DNA of 64,000 nucleotides from Saccharibacillus soli (lineage in GTDB: Bacteria > Bacillota > Bacilli > Paenibacillales > Paenibacillaceae), in NCBI GenBank assembly GCA_002189105.1, contig NIOB01000002.1, forward strand, positions 124,001 through 188,000, given 5' to 3'. The notes below the pieces were generated by a model. It ran no database searches and was not told the DNA's origin. It saw only the letters and a program-made list of their open reading frames with translations. Made by a program: the position numbers and the translations under genes. Below are positions 1 to 8,624 of the stretch, piece by piece; within the stretch, counting starts at the first letter, position 1, and every line of letters starts with the position of its first letter.

Positions 1-727
1 GCATGTTGATGCCGCCGGAAGCTTCCGTGATGATATGAGGCGGCGTGATCTGGGCAAATCGGCGGACGGTCTCCGGGCCGCAGTTGTCGAACATGATGAT
101 GTCGGCATCCGCAGCGATCGCTTCATGCAGCTGCTCCTCGTCTTCGATCTCCACCTCGATCTTGACCATGTGGCCCATCTGCTGACGGGCTTTGGCGACA
201 GCGGCAGTGATCGAACCTTCCGCTGCAATGTGGTTATCCTTAATCATGATGCCGTCATACAGGCCGAAGCGGTGGTTGTATCCGCCCCCAGCGGTCACTG
301 CATATTTCTCCAGCATCCGCAGGCCGGGAGTGGTCTTGCGGGTATCGCAGACCCGAATGGACGAATCGTTCAGCGTCTCAATCGCCTGCCGCGTCGCGGT
401 GGCAATACCGGACATGCGCTGAAGCAGATTCAGCACCACCCGTTCACCGGTCAGCAGGGTGGAGGCTTTGCCTGTCAGAATGGCGAGCGTTTCGCCCTGG
501 GTCACAGCATCTCCGTCCTTTTTCAGCAGCGAGACTCGAATCTCCTGATCCAGCAGAGCGAACGCTTCGCGGATGATGTCCATCCCGGCAACGATGCCGC
601 TCTGCTTGGCATGAATAACGGCCTGGCGCTCACCGACATCCGACATCAGCTGCGCACTGAGATCGCCGCTGCCAATGTCCTCCATATAGAACTGTTCCAA
701 CATTCGTCTTAATGCAATACGCTGCAT
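1..727 (-). CDS. nadC: Nicotinate-nucleotide pyrophosphorylase (carboxylating), 3' end outside window
   Basis: Makes nicotinate mononucleotide from quinolinate and PRPP, the third step of de novo NAD synthesis in the cytoplasm. Translating the minus strand from ATG at 727 gives MQRIALRRMLEQFYMEDIGSGDL and later the RKTTPGLR phosphate-binding signature of the family. The frame stays open to the left edge, so the C-terminus is missing. The first 19 nt overlap the 3' end of nadB, which implies co-transcription and translational coupling. nadA is expected further left, outside the window, by analogy with the Bacillus nadBCA order (inference). Confidence 0.93.
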   Translation of the reverse strand, partial: MQRIALRRMLEQFYMEDIGSGDLSAQLMSDVGERQAVIHAKQSGIVAGMDIIREAFALLDQEIRVSLLKKDGDAVTQGETLAILTGKASTLLTGERVVLNLLQRMSGIATATRQAIETLNDSSIRVCDTRKTTPGLRMLEKYAVTAGGGYNHRFGLYDGIMIKDNHIAAEGSITAAVAKARQQMGHMVKIEVEIEDEEQLHEAIAADADIIMFDNCGPETVRRFAQITPPHIITEASGGINM

Positions 728-2367
728 GCGTGAGTCGTCCTTTCCTTGCGTAAAATGGGAGCGGATAAAGGGGTATGGGTGACAACGACGCCAGCCCACT
801 GCGAGTCTCGACGGGTTGGGAAGTCCGCACGGTAGTGGGCGCCCCGACTTTCCGTGCGCATTTGCGCGGCACGAACCACCAGCAGCGCAAGCTGGTAGAG
901 ACGAGCCAATTCAGCGCTTGAACGGGTGAGTTCAGATAGCGGAGTCGGCAGTGTCGGCAGCTGCATCAGCCACTGCTCCAACTGCGCCAGTCCTGCTGCG
1001 TCGCGCACGATGGACGCATAACGGCTCATCTGCTGCTGAAGCTCAGCCAGTTCCACCTGCGGGACGTCCAGATCCTCCAGCTGCATGACGTCCGCAGCAT
1101 GATCCACGGAATGTGGATCAACGAAGTGGTGGTCGTCCAAGCCATGAAGGGGCGGCTCAGTGGCTTGGGCTTGGGAAGCCAAGGTATTCTGCCCGCGCTG
1201 CTGTGCAGCATACTGGAAGCTGTGCGCGGCCGCCTTGACTCCCATGACCAACGCTTCCAGCAGTGAATTGCTGGCGAGGCGGTTCGCCCCGTGCAGGCCG
1301 GTGCAGGCGGCCTCGCCAATGGCGTACAGGCCGGGAATCCCGGTGCTGCCCGCCGCATCCGCCCGGATGCCGCCCATCATAAAGTGCATCCCCGGCGATA
1401 CCGGAATCCGGCCTTCTTCAATCCTCAGCCCGGCTTGCTTCAGGATGCCTGTGATCGTCGGGAAGCGCTTGTGGAACTGTTTGCATCCGCTGATGTCCAG
1501 ATGAATGGCATGCCCATGCTGCATCTCTTCATGAATCGCCCGGGCAACCACATCACGTGGAGCCAGGTCCCGGAGGGGATGGCGCCCTTCCATAATGGCT
1601 CGTCCTGCTTCGTCTCGCAGCACCCCGCCTTCTCCGCGAACGGCTTCCGAGACCAAGCCATAGGTTGTGCCGTTTTTCACCAACAAGGTCGGATGAAACT
1701 GCATGAACTCCAGATCACATAAGGATGCTCCCGCTTCATAAGCAAGCAGCAGCCCATCTCCGGTTAAGCCGTCGTTCCCCGTATGAGGTGCATACAGATT
1801 GCCGCAGCCTCCACTTGCAATCACCACGACATCGGCGCGGAACATTCGCAGTTCCCCATCTTGTAACGCCCATACCCCCACGCAGCGTCCTTCTTCCATC
1901 ATCAGTCGGAGTGCAGTAGTGTGTTCGATCATTTCTGCCCGTCCTGCTGTTCGATCCAGAAGATCTTCCATCAAGGCCCGACCTGTCGCATCTCCGCCGG
2001 CATGGAAGATTCGGTGAAATGAATGGGCGCCTTCCAGCCCAAGCCGAATCCGATCCTGTGCATCGCGGTCGAAGGGAAATCCCTGCTCCGCCAGCCGATT
2101 GACCTGCAAGCTTCCCTCTGCGAGAATCTCCTGAACAATGGTCAGATCCGTGTGCCCGTCTCCCGCTATCAGCGTATCTTCAACGTGGTCATCGACGGAA
2201 TCTTCCGGCAGGTGAACCGCAGCAATACCGCCCTGAGCCAGCATGGAGTTGCCGCTGCGAACTGTGGCTTTGGTCAACAGCCGAATAGAACAGCCTTCAG
2301 GGAGGGCATCAATCAGCGAAAGGGCCGCCGCTCCAGCTCCAATAATCAATACGGATGGCTTTGACAA
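709..2367 (-). CDS. nadB: L-aspartate oxidase
   Basis: FAD enzyme that oxidises L-aspartate to iminoaspartate for quinolinate synthesis. The N-terminus has the dinucleotide-binding motif VLIIGAGAAALSL, followed by the family segments SMLAQGGIAAV and GLHGANRLASNSLLEA. I chose a TTG start at 2367 because GAGGGTGG sits 7 nt upstream and the flavin motif follows at once. The frame is open further upstream to 2547, but that extension runs through the NiaR operator and has no family similarity. The resulting 552 aa is close to the usual NadB length. It is divergent from nifS and overlaps nadC. Confidence 0.93.
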   Translation of the reverse strand: MSKPSVLIIGAGAAALSLIDALPEGCSIRLLTKATVRSGNSMLAQGGIAAVHLPEDSVDDHVEDTLIAGDGHTDLTIVQEILAEGSLQVNRLAEQGFPFDRDAQDRIRLGLEGAHSFHRIFHAGGDATGRALMEDLLDRTAGRAEMIEHTTALRLMMEEGRCVGVWALQDGELRMFRADVVVIASGGCGNLYAPHTGNDGLTGDGLLLAYEAGASLCDLEFMQFHPTLLVKNGTTYGLVSEAVRGEGGVLRDEAGRAIMEGRHPLRDLAPRDVVARAIHEEMQHGHAIHLDISGCKQFHKRFPTITGILKQAGLRIEEGRIPVSPGMHFMMGGIRADAAGSTGIPGLYAIGEAACTGLHGANRLASNSLLEALVMGVKAAAHSFQYAAQQRGQNTLASQAQATEPPLHGLDDHHFVDPHSVDHAADVMQLEDLDVPQVELAELQQQMSRYASIVRDAAGLAQLEQWLMQLPTLPTPLSELTRSSAELARLYQLALLVVRAAQMRTESRGAHYRADFPTRRDSQWAGVVVTHTPLSAPILRKERTTHACSVLH

Positions 2368-2414
2368 CGAACATCCACCCTCTTCTACAGAATGTTTACA
2401 CGTTGAATTAACAA

Positions 2415-2426
2415 GTGTCTTGACAC
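2415..2426. promoter_or_regulatory. NiaR operator in the nadB-nifS divergent promoter
   Basis: Palindrome GTGTCTTGACAC (arms GTGTC/GACAC, 2-nt centre), with a looser TTTACACAAAC about 6 nt to the right. It lies between divergent nadB and nifS, and the niaR gene is directly downstream of nifS. Nicotinate-responsive NiaR/YrxA repressors of Bacilli control exactly this divergent pair. Assignment to NiaR comes from context plus the palindrome, not from a motif scan. Confidence 0.7.
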
Positions 2427-2545
2427 CTATATTTACACAAACATAAACTAAACTCAAGTCTATAGATGCAGACAAGCTGCGATCATCTTGTCTGAGAAGA
2501 TCGGCATGAAGGTCGTACTGGTTTTGGATCGGAGGAGGAGGGACC

Positions 2546-3688
2546 ATGATTTACTTGGATTATGCTGCTTCTTCGCCTCTATGTGAGGAAGCGCTGGAGA
2601 CGTTGACCACAATGAGCCGGGACGTCTATGCCAACGCCAGCAGTCTGCATGACGGAGGAGGCCGCGCCGCACATGTGCTGGATCGCAGCCGTGAGTTTCT
2701 GGCGGGTCTGATCGGAGGGGACAAGGAAGGGCTGTTCTTCACCAGCGGAGGAACGGAAGCGAATCTGCTGGCTATCCGTTCGTTGGCAGGAGCCCTCCCG
2801 CCGCAGCGCCGCCACATCCTGATCTCTATGCTGGAGCATCATTCGGTCAAGCTTGCCGCTGCTGGGCTGATTCCGCTGGGATACGAAGTCGGCTATATCG
2901 AGCCGGATGCTTCCGGACGAATCGGCCCGGAGCAGATTACGCCGCTGCTTCGTCCCGAGACGGGGTTGATCTCCATCCAGCATGCCAACTCGGAGACGGG
3001 GTTGGTGCAGGATCTGGCTGCGTTGAGTGCCGTTCTGCATGAGCGGGGGATTCTGCTTCATGCCGATGCCGTACAGTCCTTCGGCAAGATTCGGTTCTCC
3101 GTGGGCGAACTGGGTGTAGATGCTCTGTCTCTCTCCGGTCACAAAGTGCAAGGACCCAAAGGGGTTGGAGCGGTCTATATGCGTCCGGGTGTCTCCTATG
3201 CGCCGGTCTATCCCGGTTCGCTGCACGAAGGAGGATTCCGGCCGGGAACGGTAAACGTACCGTCTATTGCTGCCTTTGCGGCAGCGGCGGTGCATACCTG
3301 CGGCCTGCTGGAACAGCGAACGGAACATTATGAGCATCTTCGTCAGCATTTTAAGGAAGGCTTGCAGCAGTGTGAATCCTCCGTCTATCTGATCGCGGAT
3401 CGACTGGAAGGTCAGGTGCCGCAGGTGCTTCCGCATATTGTAGGCTGCGCTGGGTTGGGCTACGAAGGGCAATATGTTATGCTGGAATGTAATCGGAAAG
3501 GCCTCTATATTTCGACCGGAAGCGCCTGTTCATCAGGTCAGCAAGCGATTCCCGACACGTTAACGGCGCTGGGATTGTCAGAAGGGGAGGGACACTCCTT
3601 CTTCCGCGTTTCTTTCGGGCCGGAGACAACGGTGCGTCATGTCGATCTGCTGGTTCAGGCTCTGCATGAGCTGGAACAGACCCGATAA
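2546..3688 (+). CDS. nifS: Cysteine desulfurase of the NAD locus (NifS/NadS type)
   Basis: PLP enzyme that takes sulfur from cysteine. In Bacilli the copy next to nadB serves maturation of the NadA 4Fe-4S cluster. The protein is 380 aa, the usual length. The PLP lysine is in LSGHK (K200), the cofactor histidine/glutamate segment is HANSETG, and the persulfide cysteine is in STGSACSSG (C328). GGAGGAGG at 2531-2538 precedes the ATG. It is transcribed with niaR, whose start lies 52 nt downstream, from a promoter that overlaps the NiaR palindrome. Confidence 0.9.
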   Translation: MIYLDYAASSPLCEEALETLTTMSRDVYANASSLHDGGGRAAHVLDRSREFLAGLIGGDKEGLFFTSGGTEANLLAIRSLAGALPPQRRHILISMLEHHSVKLAAAGLIPLGYEVGYIEPDASGRIGPEQITPLLRPETGLISIQHANSETGLVQDLAALSAVLHERGILLHADAVQSFGKIRFSVGELGVDALSLSGHKVQGPKGVGAVYMRPGVSYAPVYPGSLHEGGFRPGTVNVPSIAAFAAAAVHTCGLLEQRTEHYEHLRQHFKEGLQQCESSVYLIADRLEGQVPQVLPHIVGCAGLGYEGQYVMLECNRKGLYISTGSACSSGQQAIPDTLTALGLSEGEGHSFFRVSFGPETTVRHVDLLVQALHELEQTR

Positions 3689-3740
3689 GATGCGGTAAGA
3701 CGGACACGCACATACAGAAGGGAGCACGTGAACGATCCCT

Positions 3741-4271
3741 ATGGAAGAGATCAAATTAACAGGTGAACAGCGGCGTGAGAAGCTGCTGGCCTGGCTCAAA
3801 GAATCCTGCCCACTCACCGGAAGTGAGCTGGCCAAAAGAGCCTCGGTATCCCGGCAGGTGATTGTCCAGGATATGACGCTGCTCAAAGCCCGCAATCATC
3901 CTATTCTCGCCACCAGCCAGGGCTACATTTATCTGACAGGCAGTGAAGAACCCAAGGTGGAGAAGATCATCGCCTGCAAGCATGATCGGGCACGCACAGA
4001 GGAAGAACTGCTGCTGCTGGTGGATCATGGAGTCAGTGTGGATGATGTCATTATTGAGCATCCGGTCTATGGACAGCTGACGGCATTGATTCGCGTGAGC
4101 ACCCGGAACGAAGCTTTTGAATTTATTGAAAAGATCCAGGCCACGGGCGCTTCGTATTTGTCGGAACTGACGGGTGGTATCCATCTGCATACGATTTCCG
4201 CGCCGGACGCCGAGCGAATAGAAAAAGCCTGTGCAGCTTTGAAAAAAGCCGGTTTTTTAGTCGAGGACTAA
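3741..4271 (+). CDS. niaR: Nicotinate-responsive NAD-biosynthesis repressor NiaR (YrxA/NadR family)
   Basis: Represses nadBCA and nifS when niacin is available. Residues 1-60 form a winged helix (HTH_11), with GSELAKRASVSRQVIVQDM as the recognition region. Residues about 75-170 are the 3H domain, named for its conserved histidines; H81, H107 and H148/H150 (GIHLHT) are visible and probably bind metal. At 176 aa it has the standard length. It ends the nifS-niaR operon, and its stop codon lies inside the loop of a strong terminator hairpin. Confidence 0.92.
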   Translation: MEEIKLTGEQRREKLLAWLKESCPLTGSELAKRASVSRQVIVQDMTLLKARNHPILATSQGYIYLTGSEEPKVEKIIACKHDRARTEEELLLLVDHGVSVDDVIIEHPVYGQLTALIRVSTRNEAFEFIEKIQATGASYLSELTGGIHLHTISAPDAERIEKACAALKKAGFLVED

Positions 4272-4284
4272 GAGCCGGCTTTTT
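4243..4284 (+). terminator. Intrinsic terminator of nifS-niaR
   Basis: Inverted repeat AAAAAGCCGG (4243-4252) and CCGGCTTTTT (4275-4284), with an inner TTAGTC/GACTAA stem, ends in a T run. The stem begins within the last codons of niaR. Confidence 0.85.
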
Positions 4285-4415
4285 GCTGTGCGGGAATTGA
4301 GCGGATCATCGGCCTGCTTCGACCTGCTTCGACCTGTTGGTAGCTATCGGTATGGACGGTCGGCACAGAAAGTTAAGTACAAAACAGCACGGAATACGTG
4401 CAAACGGGAGGACTT

Positions 4416-5447
4416 ATGGGAAAAATCAAACTGGCCGTAATCGGCCTTGGCAATATGGGGCGGCGGATGGTGCATCATCTGGTGCCGCGGTATGCAGAGC
4501 GTGTGGAACTGGTTGCGCTGTGTGACAGCCGGGAAGAAGTGCTGCAAAGCGAGAACAAGTTGCTCGGCAATCCGGCTTCGTTCTCGCTGTATACGGATTA
4601 CCGCAAACTGCTGGCGGAAACGGACGCAGATCTTGTGTATATCGCCGTGCCACCTTCCCTGCATTACGACGCGGTACGCCTGGCCTTTGAACGAGGGATT
4701 CATGTATTCTGCGAAAAACCGCTGGCGAACAGCCTTGAAGAAGCGGAAGAGATGGTTAAGCTGGCGGAGCAGACGAACCGCTTGAATATCGTGCATTTCT
4801 CATTCCCGCTGGAAGCACCGGTCTTGGAGTTCCGGCGGCGGATTGCCCAGGGCGATGTCGGGAAGATCCAGCGCATCGATCTGTATCTGGAGTTCCCGCG
4901 CTGGCCGCGCGAGTGGCAGCAGAACGACTGGATCTCGACCCGGCGCGAAGGCGGGTATCTGCTTGAGGTAGGGATTCACTGGATTCAGATGATCCAGCAG
5001 ACCTTCGGCCGGATCGCCGCCGTCAGCAGCGAGATCGAATTCCCGTCGGATGGCGGGCTGTGCGAGAGCACGGTAAAGGCCGTCATGATGTTGGAGAGCG
5101 GGCAGAAGATTCATCTGTCCGGAACGGATCAGCGCACAGGCGAAGAAGAACGCGTCTCGCTGGTGGTGCAGGGTTCGGAAGGCCTGCTGGCGCTGGAGAA
5201 CTGGGGGAATCTGTTTGTGGGAGGCGCGGGCGAACCGCCGCAGCCTGTCGCGGTTGAAGGCACGGACGAAGAAGGAGGCCTCGGCGATCTCCCGATCTTC
5301 GGTCAGGTGCTGAACCTGCTGGAAGGCAGGCCCGGCAAGGCTTACGATTTCCGAGACGGTTACGAAGCGCAGGCCGTACTGGAGGCGCTGCGCGATCCGG
5401 CGGCAGGCGGCGGATGGACGGAGCTGCCGAAGGCAGGCCGTTCTTGA
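4416..5447 (+). CDS. Gfo/Idh/MocA family oxidoreductase
   Basis: Probable NAD(P)-dependent sugar or inositol dehydrogenase. The N-terminal Rossmann motif is AVIGLGNMGRRM, and the family signature CEKPLANSLEEAEEM follows near residue 95. The start at 4416 is chosen for GGGAGG at 4406-4411; an ATG at 4398 in the same frame has no ribosome site. The protein is 343 aa, typical for the family. It appears to be a single-gene unit, convergent with the LRR-like gene. The substrate cannot be read from sequence. Confidence 0.85.
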   Translation: MGKIKLAVIGLGNMGRRMVHHLVPRYAERVELVALCDSREEVLQSENKLLGNPASFSLYTDYRKLLAETDADLVYIAVPPSLHYDAVRLAFERGIHVFCEKPLANSLEEAEEMVKLAEQTNRLNIVHFSFPLEAPVLEFRRRIAQGDVGKIQRIDLYLEFPRWPREWQQNDWISTRREGGYLLEVGIHWIQMIQQTFGRIAAVSSEIEFPSDGGLCESTVKAVMMLESGQKIHLSGTDQRTGEEERVSLVVQGSEGLLALENWGNLFVGGAGEPPQPVAVEGTDEEGGLGDLPIFGQVLNLLEGRPGKAYDFRDGYEAQAVLEALRDPAAGGGWTELPKAGRS

Positions 5448-5512
5448 CCGATCCGGAATTCGTCGGCATGAGGGGATATGGATAAGTGTCATCGCCATGC
5501 AGAAGATCCCAA

Positions 5513-6415
5513 TCAGGAGAAGTCAATGTCCAACTTCTCGTAACGCGCGTCGTCGAACAGATGACGAAATCCCCGAAACGGTCTGCCGCAGTCCAAGACC
5601 ATGAGGCTGCGGAGCGGAAGCTCGGCTATCCTGTCGGGACGATTCCATTTTCTTGAGTTGAGCACTTGAAGTTCACGCAGGGCGTCCAGATCGATCAGGA
5701 CATCGGCGTCGATGACGCTCCTGATGCCGTTCAGAAGCAGGGCCTCCAGGTTGGCGAACGGCCGCAGCAGGGCGGTATCGAATTCGCGCCCCATCCCGAG
5801 CAGGGCCAGTGCCCGGATTCCGGCAGGCGCGTCTTTCAGCCATTCGCCGTTCCCGCCACCTGATACGAGCAGCACTTCCAGATCGCAAGCATAAGGAGCC
5901 AGATCACCGTGCCGGCGCTGGTCGAAGCTCAGGTAGCGCAGGCGGGGCAGCAGCGTTTCCACGCCTGCGAGCGCCGCTTTGCCGTCCGGCGAACCGGCTT
6001 CGTCATAAAGGGTCAGACTGTTGATCGAGGTATCGCCGAGCAGATCCCAGTCGATCCGCCCTTCCGGCAGCGGTCCCTCGGTGTTGATAATCATCAGCTT
6101 GCGCAGGCTGCGCGGCAGGTCGCCGGGTTCAAGTGCGGTGAGCATCGCCAGCGGCAGTTGAAGAAAGTCGAGACGCGAACACTCTTTCAAAGCGGAGGGC
6201 AGACGGAAGCGGGCTGCCTGCATCTGCTTGAGCGTAGGCATCAAGCGAAGCGCGAGCGTATCGGCAGGAAATTGCGGCTGTCTGCTCCAGCGGCTGCCTA
6301 CAGCTCCATACTCTTTGGGAATCTGACAATCCGCTGCGCTGCCGATGCAGACATAACTTTCGCTTGCAATGTGGGTATAAGGATCAGATAAGCGATTAAA
6401 CAAGCTTTCGCGCAC
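5513..6415 (-). CDS. Leucine-rich-repeat-like protein of unknown function
   Basis: A 300-aa soluble protein with no signal peptide. From about residue 60 on it shows irregular repeats of roughly 22-28 residues with the LRR pattern LxxLxL, for example SLRKLMIIN, RLRYLSFD, DLEVLLVSG, NLEALLLNG, ALRELQVLN and PLRSLMVLD. A GTG start at 6415 is preferred because AAGGAGG lies 7 nt upstream; the frame extends to 6661 but without support. It may mediate protein binding; no enzymatic motif is visible. It is divergent from the GH43 gene. Confidence 0.7.
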   Translation of the reverse strand: MRESLFNRLSDPYTHIASESYVCIGSAADCQIPKEYGAVGSRWSRQPQFPADTLALRLMPTLKQMQAARFRLPSALKECSRLDFLQLPLAMLTALEPGDLPRSLRKLMIINTEGPLPEGRIDWDLLGDTSINSLTLYDEAGSPDGKAALAGVETLLPRLRYLSFDQRRHGDLAPYACDLEVLLVSGGGNGEWLKDAPAGIRALALLGMGREFDTALLRPFANLEALLLNGIRSVIDADVLIDLDALRELQVLNSRKWNRPDRIAELPLRSLMVLDCGRPFRGFRHLFDDARYEKLDIDFS

Positions 6416-6526
6416 CAAAATTCCTCCTTTTGCAGAAGACATGATAGGTTCATCATACCGGAAAAAGAGGCGGATCTGCCAGGCGGAAAAAAAGAGATCC
6501 AGGAAGACCGCCCCCTTTTTCAAAAG

Positions 6527-6555
6527 TTGAAAATGCTGGGCGCATGGCGTACATT
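6527..6555 (+). promoter_or_regulatory. Candidate sigma-A promoter for the GH43 gene
   Basis: TTGAAA at 6527-6532 and TACATT at 6550-6555 with a 17-nt spacer, followed by the cre-like site and the GH43 ribosome site AAAAAGGAG. Confidence 0.6.
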
Positions 6556-6565
6556 TAACGATAAA

Positions 6566-6579
6566 TGAAACCGCAATCA
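6566..6579. promoter_or_regulatory. Candidate CcpA cre site upstream of GH43
   Basis: TGAAACCGCAATCA matches 13 of 14 positions of the cre consensus TGWAANCGNTNWCA. It lies just downstream of the proposed -10 box, a position typical for catabolite repression by blocking transcription. Confidence 0.6.
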
Positions 6580-6601
6580 ATCGCAAAAAGGAGCTGATTC
6601 C

Positions 6602-7591
6602 ATGTCCGTCCAGCCCGCCTATAATGCTGCTTCCGATGTGCATAATCCGCGCAAGGGCCATTCGCTAGCCGATATGCCTGTCCACGATCCATTTATCCTC
6701 GCCGATCGGAAAAGCGAAACGTATTACCTGTACAGCGGCGCTTCGCCCCGTCTGAACGGAGTGGATCGGCATGGCGTGCTGTTCTATAAAAGTACGGATC
6801 TGGAAGAGTGGGAAGGGCCTTATCTCGCGTTCGCCATACCTGATGGCGTCTGGGCGAATCCGCAGCATGGAGCCTGGGCGCCGGAAGTGCACGAATACCA
6901 GGGACAATATGCGCTGTTCGTAACGCTGCACAACGAAGAACAGCCGCTTGAAGGAGAGCCGGTGCAGGGCTACGCTAGGCATTGGCGGGGAACGGCGGTT
7001 GCGATCAGTGATTCGCCGGAGGGACCTTTTGAACTGCTGAATACGGAAGGCCCAATTGTCTCCTCGGAACAGATGACGCTGGATGGCACGTTGTATCTCG
7101 ACGAAGGCGGAGCGCCTTGGCTGGTATACTGTCATGAATGGGTGCAGACGCTGGACGGCACGATCGAAGCGATCCGGCTGACCAACGATCTGTCTTCTAC
7201 GCTTGGAGAGCCGATGGTGCTGCTGCAAGGTTCGGAAGCGCCGTGGCTGAAGCCGTCTTTCCAAGCGGAGCCTGCGGGTGAATCGCCGACTTACGTGACC
7301 GACGGCTGCCAGCTGTACCGGACGTCAGAAGGAAGCCTTATCATGCTATGGTCGAGCTACGAAGACGGCAGCTACGTGCAGACCAGCGCCCGTTCGGTAA
7401 GCGGCAGAATTGAGGGGCCGTGGGAGCAGCTTGATCCTCTGGTCAAAGAAGATAGCGGACACGGCATGCTGTTTCGGACGTTTGACCGCGAATGCAAGCT
7501 GGTGCTGCATCGTCCGTTCAAGATGCCGGATTCGCGGGCGTATCTGTACGGGATCGAAGATGCGGGAGATCGGTTCAAACTGCTGGATTGA
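6602..7591 (+). CDS. Glycoside hydrolase family 43 protein
   Basis: Probable intracellular arabinofuranosidase or xylosidase acting on plant hemicellulose fragments; there is no signal peptide. At 329 aa it is a single five-bladed propeller domain. MPVHDPFIL near the N-terminus holds the likely catalytic base D29. LDGTLYLDEGGAPWLVY (D161) and CHEW (E179) correspond to the family's pKa modulator and catalytic acid regions. The ribosome site is AAAAAGGAG. A promoter and a cre-like site precede it, so glucose repression is likely. The exact substrate is uncertain. Confidence 0.85.
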   Translation: MSVQPAYNAASDVHNPRKGHSLADMPVHDPFILADRKSETYYLYSGASPRLNGVDRHGVLFYKSTDLEEWEGPYLAFAIPDGVWANPQHGAWAPEVHEYQGQYALFVTLHNEEQPLEGEPVQGYARHWRGTAVAISDSPEGPFELLNTEGPIVSSEQMTLDGTLYLDEGGAPWLVYCHEWVQTLDGTIEAIRLTNDLSSTLGEPMVLLQGSEAPWLKPSFQAEPAGESPTYVTDGCQLYRTSEGSLIMLWSSYEDGSYVQTSARSVSGRIEGPWEQLDPLVKEDSGHGMLFRTFDRECKLVLHRPFKMPDSRAYLYGIEDAGDRFKLLD

Positions 7592-7636
7592 GACGGACGG
7601 CTAAGAGCTGAAAGAAACCCGTAATCACGCTGAAAA

Positions 7637-7676
7637 ACCGGACAACCGCCGGGAAATCCAGCCGGGTTCGTCCGGT
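7637..7676 (+). terminator. Hairpin after the GH43 gene
   Basis: ACCGGACAACC (7637-7647) pairs with GGTTCGTCCGGT (7665-7676), with one bulge. The T run after it is weak (GTCTCTTCG), so termination efficiency is uncertain. Confidence 0.5.
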
Positions 7677-7786
7677 GTCTCTTCGTTCGTCTGTTCGTCT
7701 GTTCACAGCTCGCAGCTTACAGTTTATTGCTCACAGCTCACTGCGTCAGCGATCATCCTGCATCTTTCGGCAAAGTATCCTGAATA

Positions 7787-7973
7787 CGAAATAAGGCCGA
7801 ATCTCCGCTTATTTTCGCGTGATTCGACCTTTTCGGCAAAATAAGTCCAATTATCCCTCTAAATTCCCGTTTTTGTGCGTCTATGCCTGATTTCGTCCGA
7901 AATAAGGGTATAAATGGACTTATGAATGTTTAAAGCCGCATCAGTGCCGAAATAAGGGGGTTTAAGGACTTAT
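7787..7973. repeat. Palindromic dispersed element, copy 1 (ATAAGTCCAA family)
   Basis: Non-coding stretch made of opposed copies of one motif. ATAAGTCCAATTATCCCTCT starts at 7842, and near-complements follow at 7901-7923 and 7951-7973 (both AATAAGG... to ...GGACTTAT). A related AATAAGG...CTTATTTT arrangement starts near 7789. Twenty-four of 25 bases of the ATAAGTCC core recur at 54686, so this is a dispersed family. It lies between convergent genes. It could form long hairpins in RNA or be a REP/MITE-like element; no ORF or transposase is present. Confidence 0.7.
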
Positions 7974-7985
7974 GCGGGGCTTCGG

Positions 7986-8293
7986 TAGAGAGTCCCGGGA
8001 TAGCTGAGATGGGGCTTCGGCGGAACGCCAGCAGAACCTAGATAGAGTTTTGGTAGAGCTTCGGCGGAAAGCCAGAAGAACCTAGACAGAACTTCAGTTG
8101 GGCTTTGTCGGAACGCCAGCAGAACCTAGATAGGATTTCGGTAGAGCTTCGGCAGAACGCTAGAAGAACCTAGACAGAACTTCAGTTGTGCTTCGTCGGA
8201 ACGCCGGCAGAACCCAGATAGAGTTTCGGTAGAGCCTTGACAGAACGCCAGCGGAACCCGGATGGAACCTCCGCAGGGCTTCGGTCAGGTTTA
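7986..8293. repeat. 44-nt imperfect tandem repeat array
   Basis: Seven contiguous units start at 7986, 8030, 8074, 8118, 8162, 8206 and 8250, with a period of exactly 44 nt and no indels. The core is AGAACCTAGAYAG, then KTTGGTAGAGCTTCGGC or ACTTCAGTTGKGCTTYGTC, then GGAACGCC. Two unit types alternate, giving an 88-nt higher-order period. Since 44 is not a multiple of three, this is not a coding repeat, and short frames crossing it are chance. The first and last units are the most diverged. Confidence 0.8.
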
Positions 8294-8429
8294 GGTTGGT
8301 CTTCGCTAACCCCGCGAAAGAGCCTTGGCTCTTTGCCGGAAAGTCGGGCGAATCCTCCCGGGAGACGAACACACCGAGAGACGGTAAGAGCGTTGAAGAG
8401 GCATTTTGTCTGGCACGGCAAGTCAAAAG

Positions 8430-8624
8430 CTAGGGTTTTCCGCTGCTGTTCGGGTTTTCGTTCTGACGCCGATCGACCCGCAGCCACAGAATCCCACTGA
8501 CCAGCGAGTAAGCGGCCACGAATAACACGAAGATCCCGGCGACCAGATTGTCCAGCATGAGAATACCCGTCACCAGCATGAGGGCAGCCAGGGCGAATCG
8601 GATCAGGGAACGTTTATATTTCAT
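8430..8624 (-). CDS. Small two-helix membrane protein
   Basis: A 64-aa protein starting MKYKRSLIRF, with two hydrophobic stretches (about residues 10-27 and 31-50) and a charged tail RVDRRQNENPNSS. The start at 8624 is set by AAAGGAGA 8 nt upstream; the frame opens upstream to 8696 without a ribosome site. The family was not recognised; many Firmicute YczI/YrhC-like small membrane proteins look similar. It faces the repeat island. Confidence 0.65.
   Translation of the reverse strand: MKYKRSLIRFALAALMLVTGILMLDNLVAGIFVLFVAAYSLVSGILWLRVDRRQNENPNSSGKP

Larger units (their letters stand above)
7592..8429. other. 838-nt non-coding repeat island between convergent genes
   Basis: Contains the hairpin after GH43, the palindromic element and the 44-nt array described separately. 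The stretch 7677-7786 carries only short GTTCGTCT-type and CTCACAGCT-type direct repeats. I see no supported gene; frames on either strand overlap the tandem array and lack ribosome sites. Confidence 0.7.

Noticed and set aside
2579-3472. 297-codon leftward frame over nifS
   Set aside because: Antisense of a gene with the PLP lysine and persulfide cysteine in place.
7986-8293. CRISPR array
   Set aside because: Units are contiguous and diverged, with no unique spacers and no cas genes; the same holds for 54407-54575 and 55001-55100.
8160-8500. Several 87-101-codon frames on both strands
   Set aside because: They cross the 44-nt tandem array, whose period is not a multiple of three, and have no ribosome sites.
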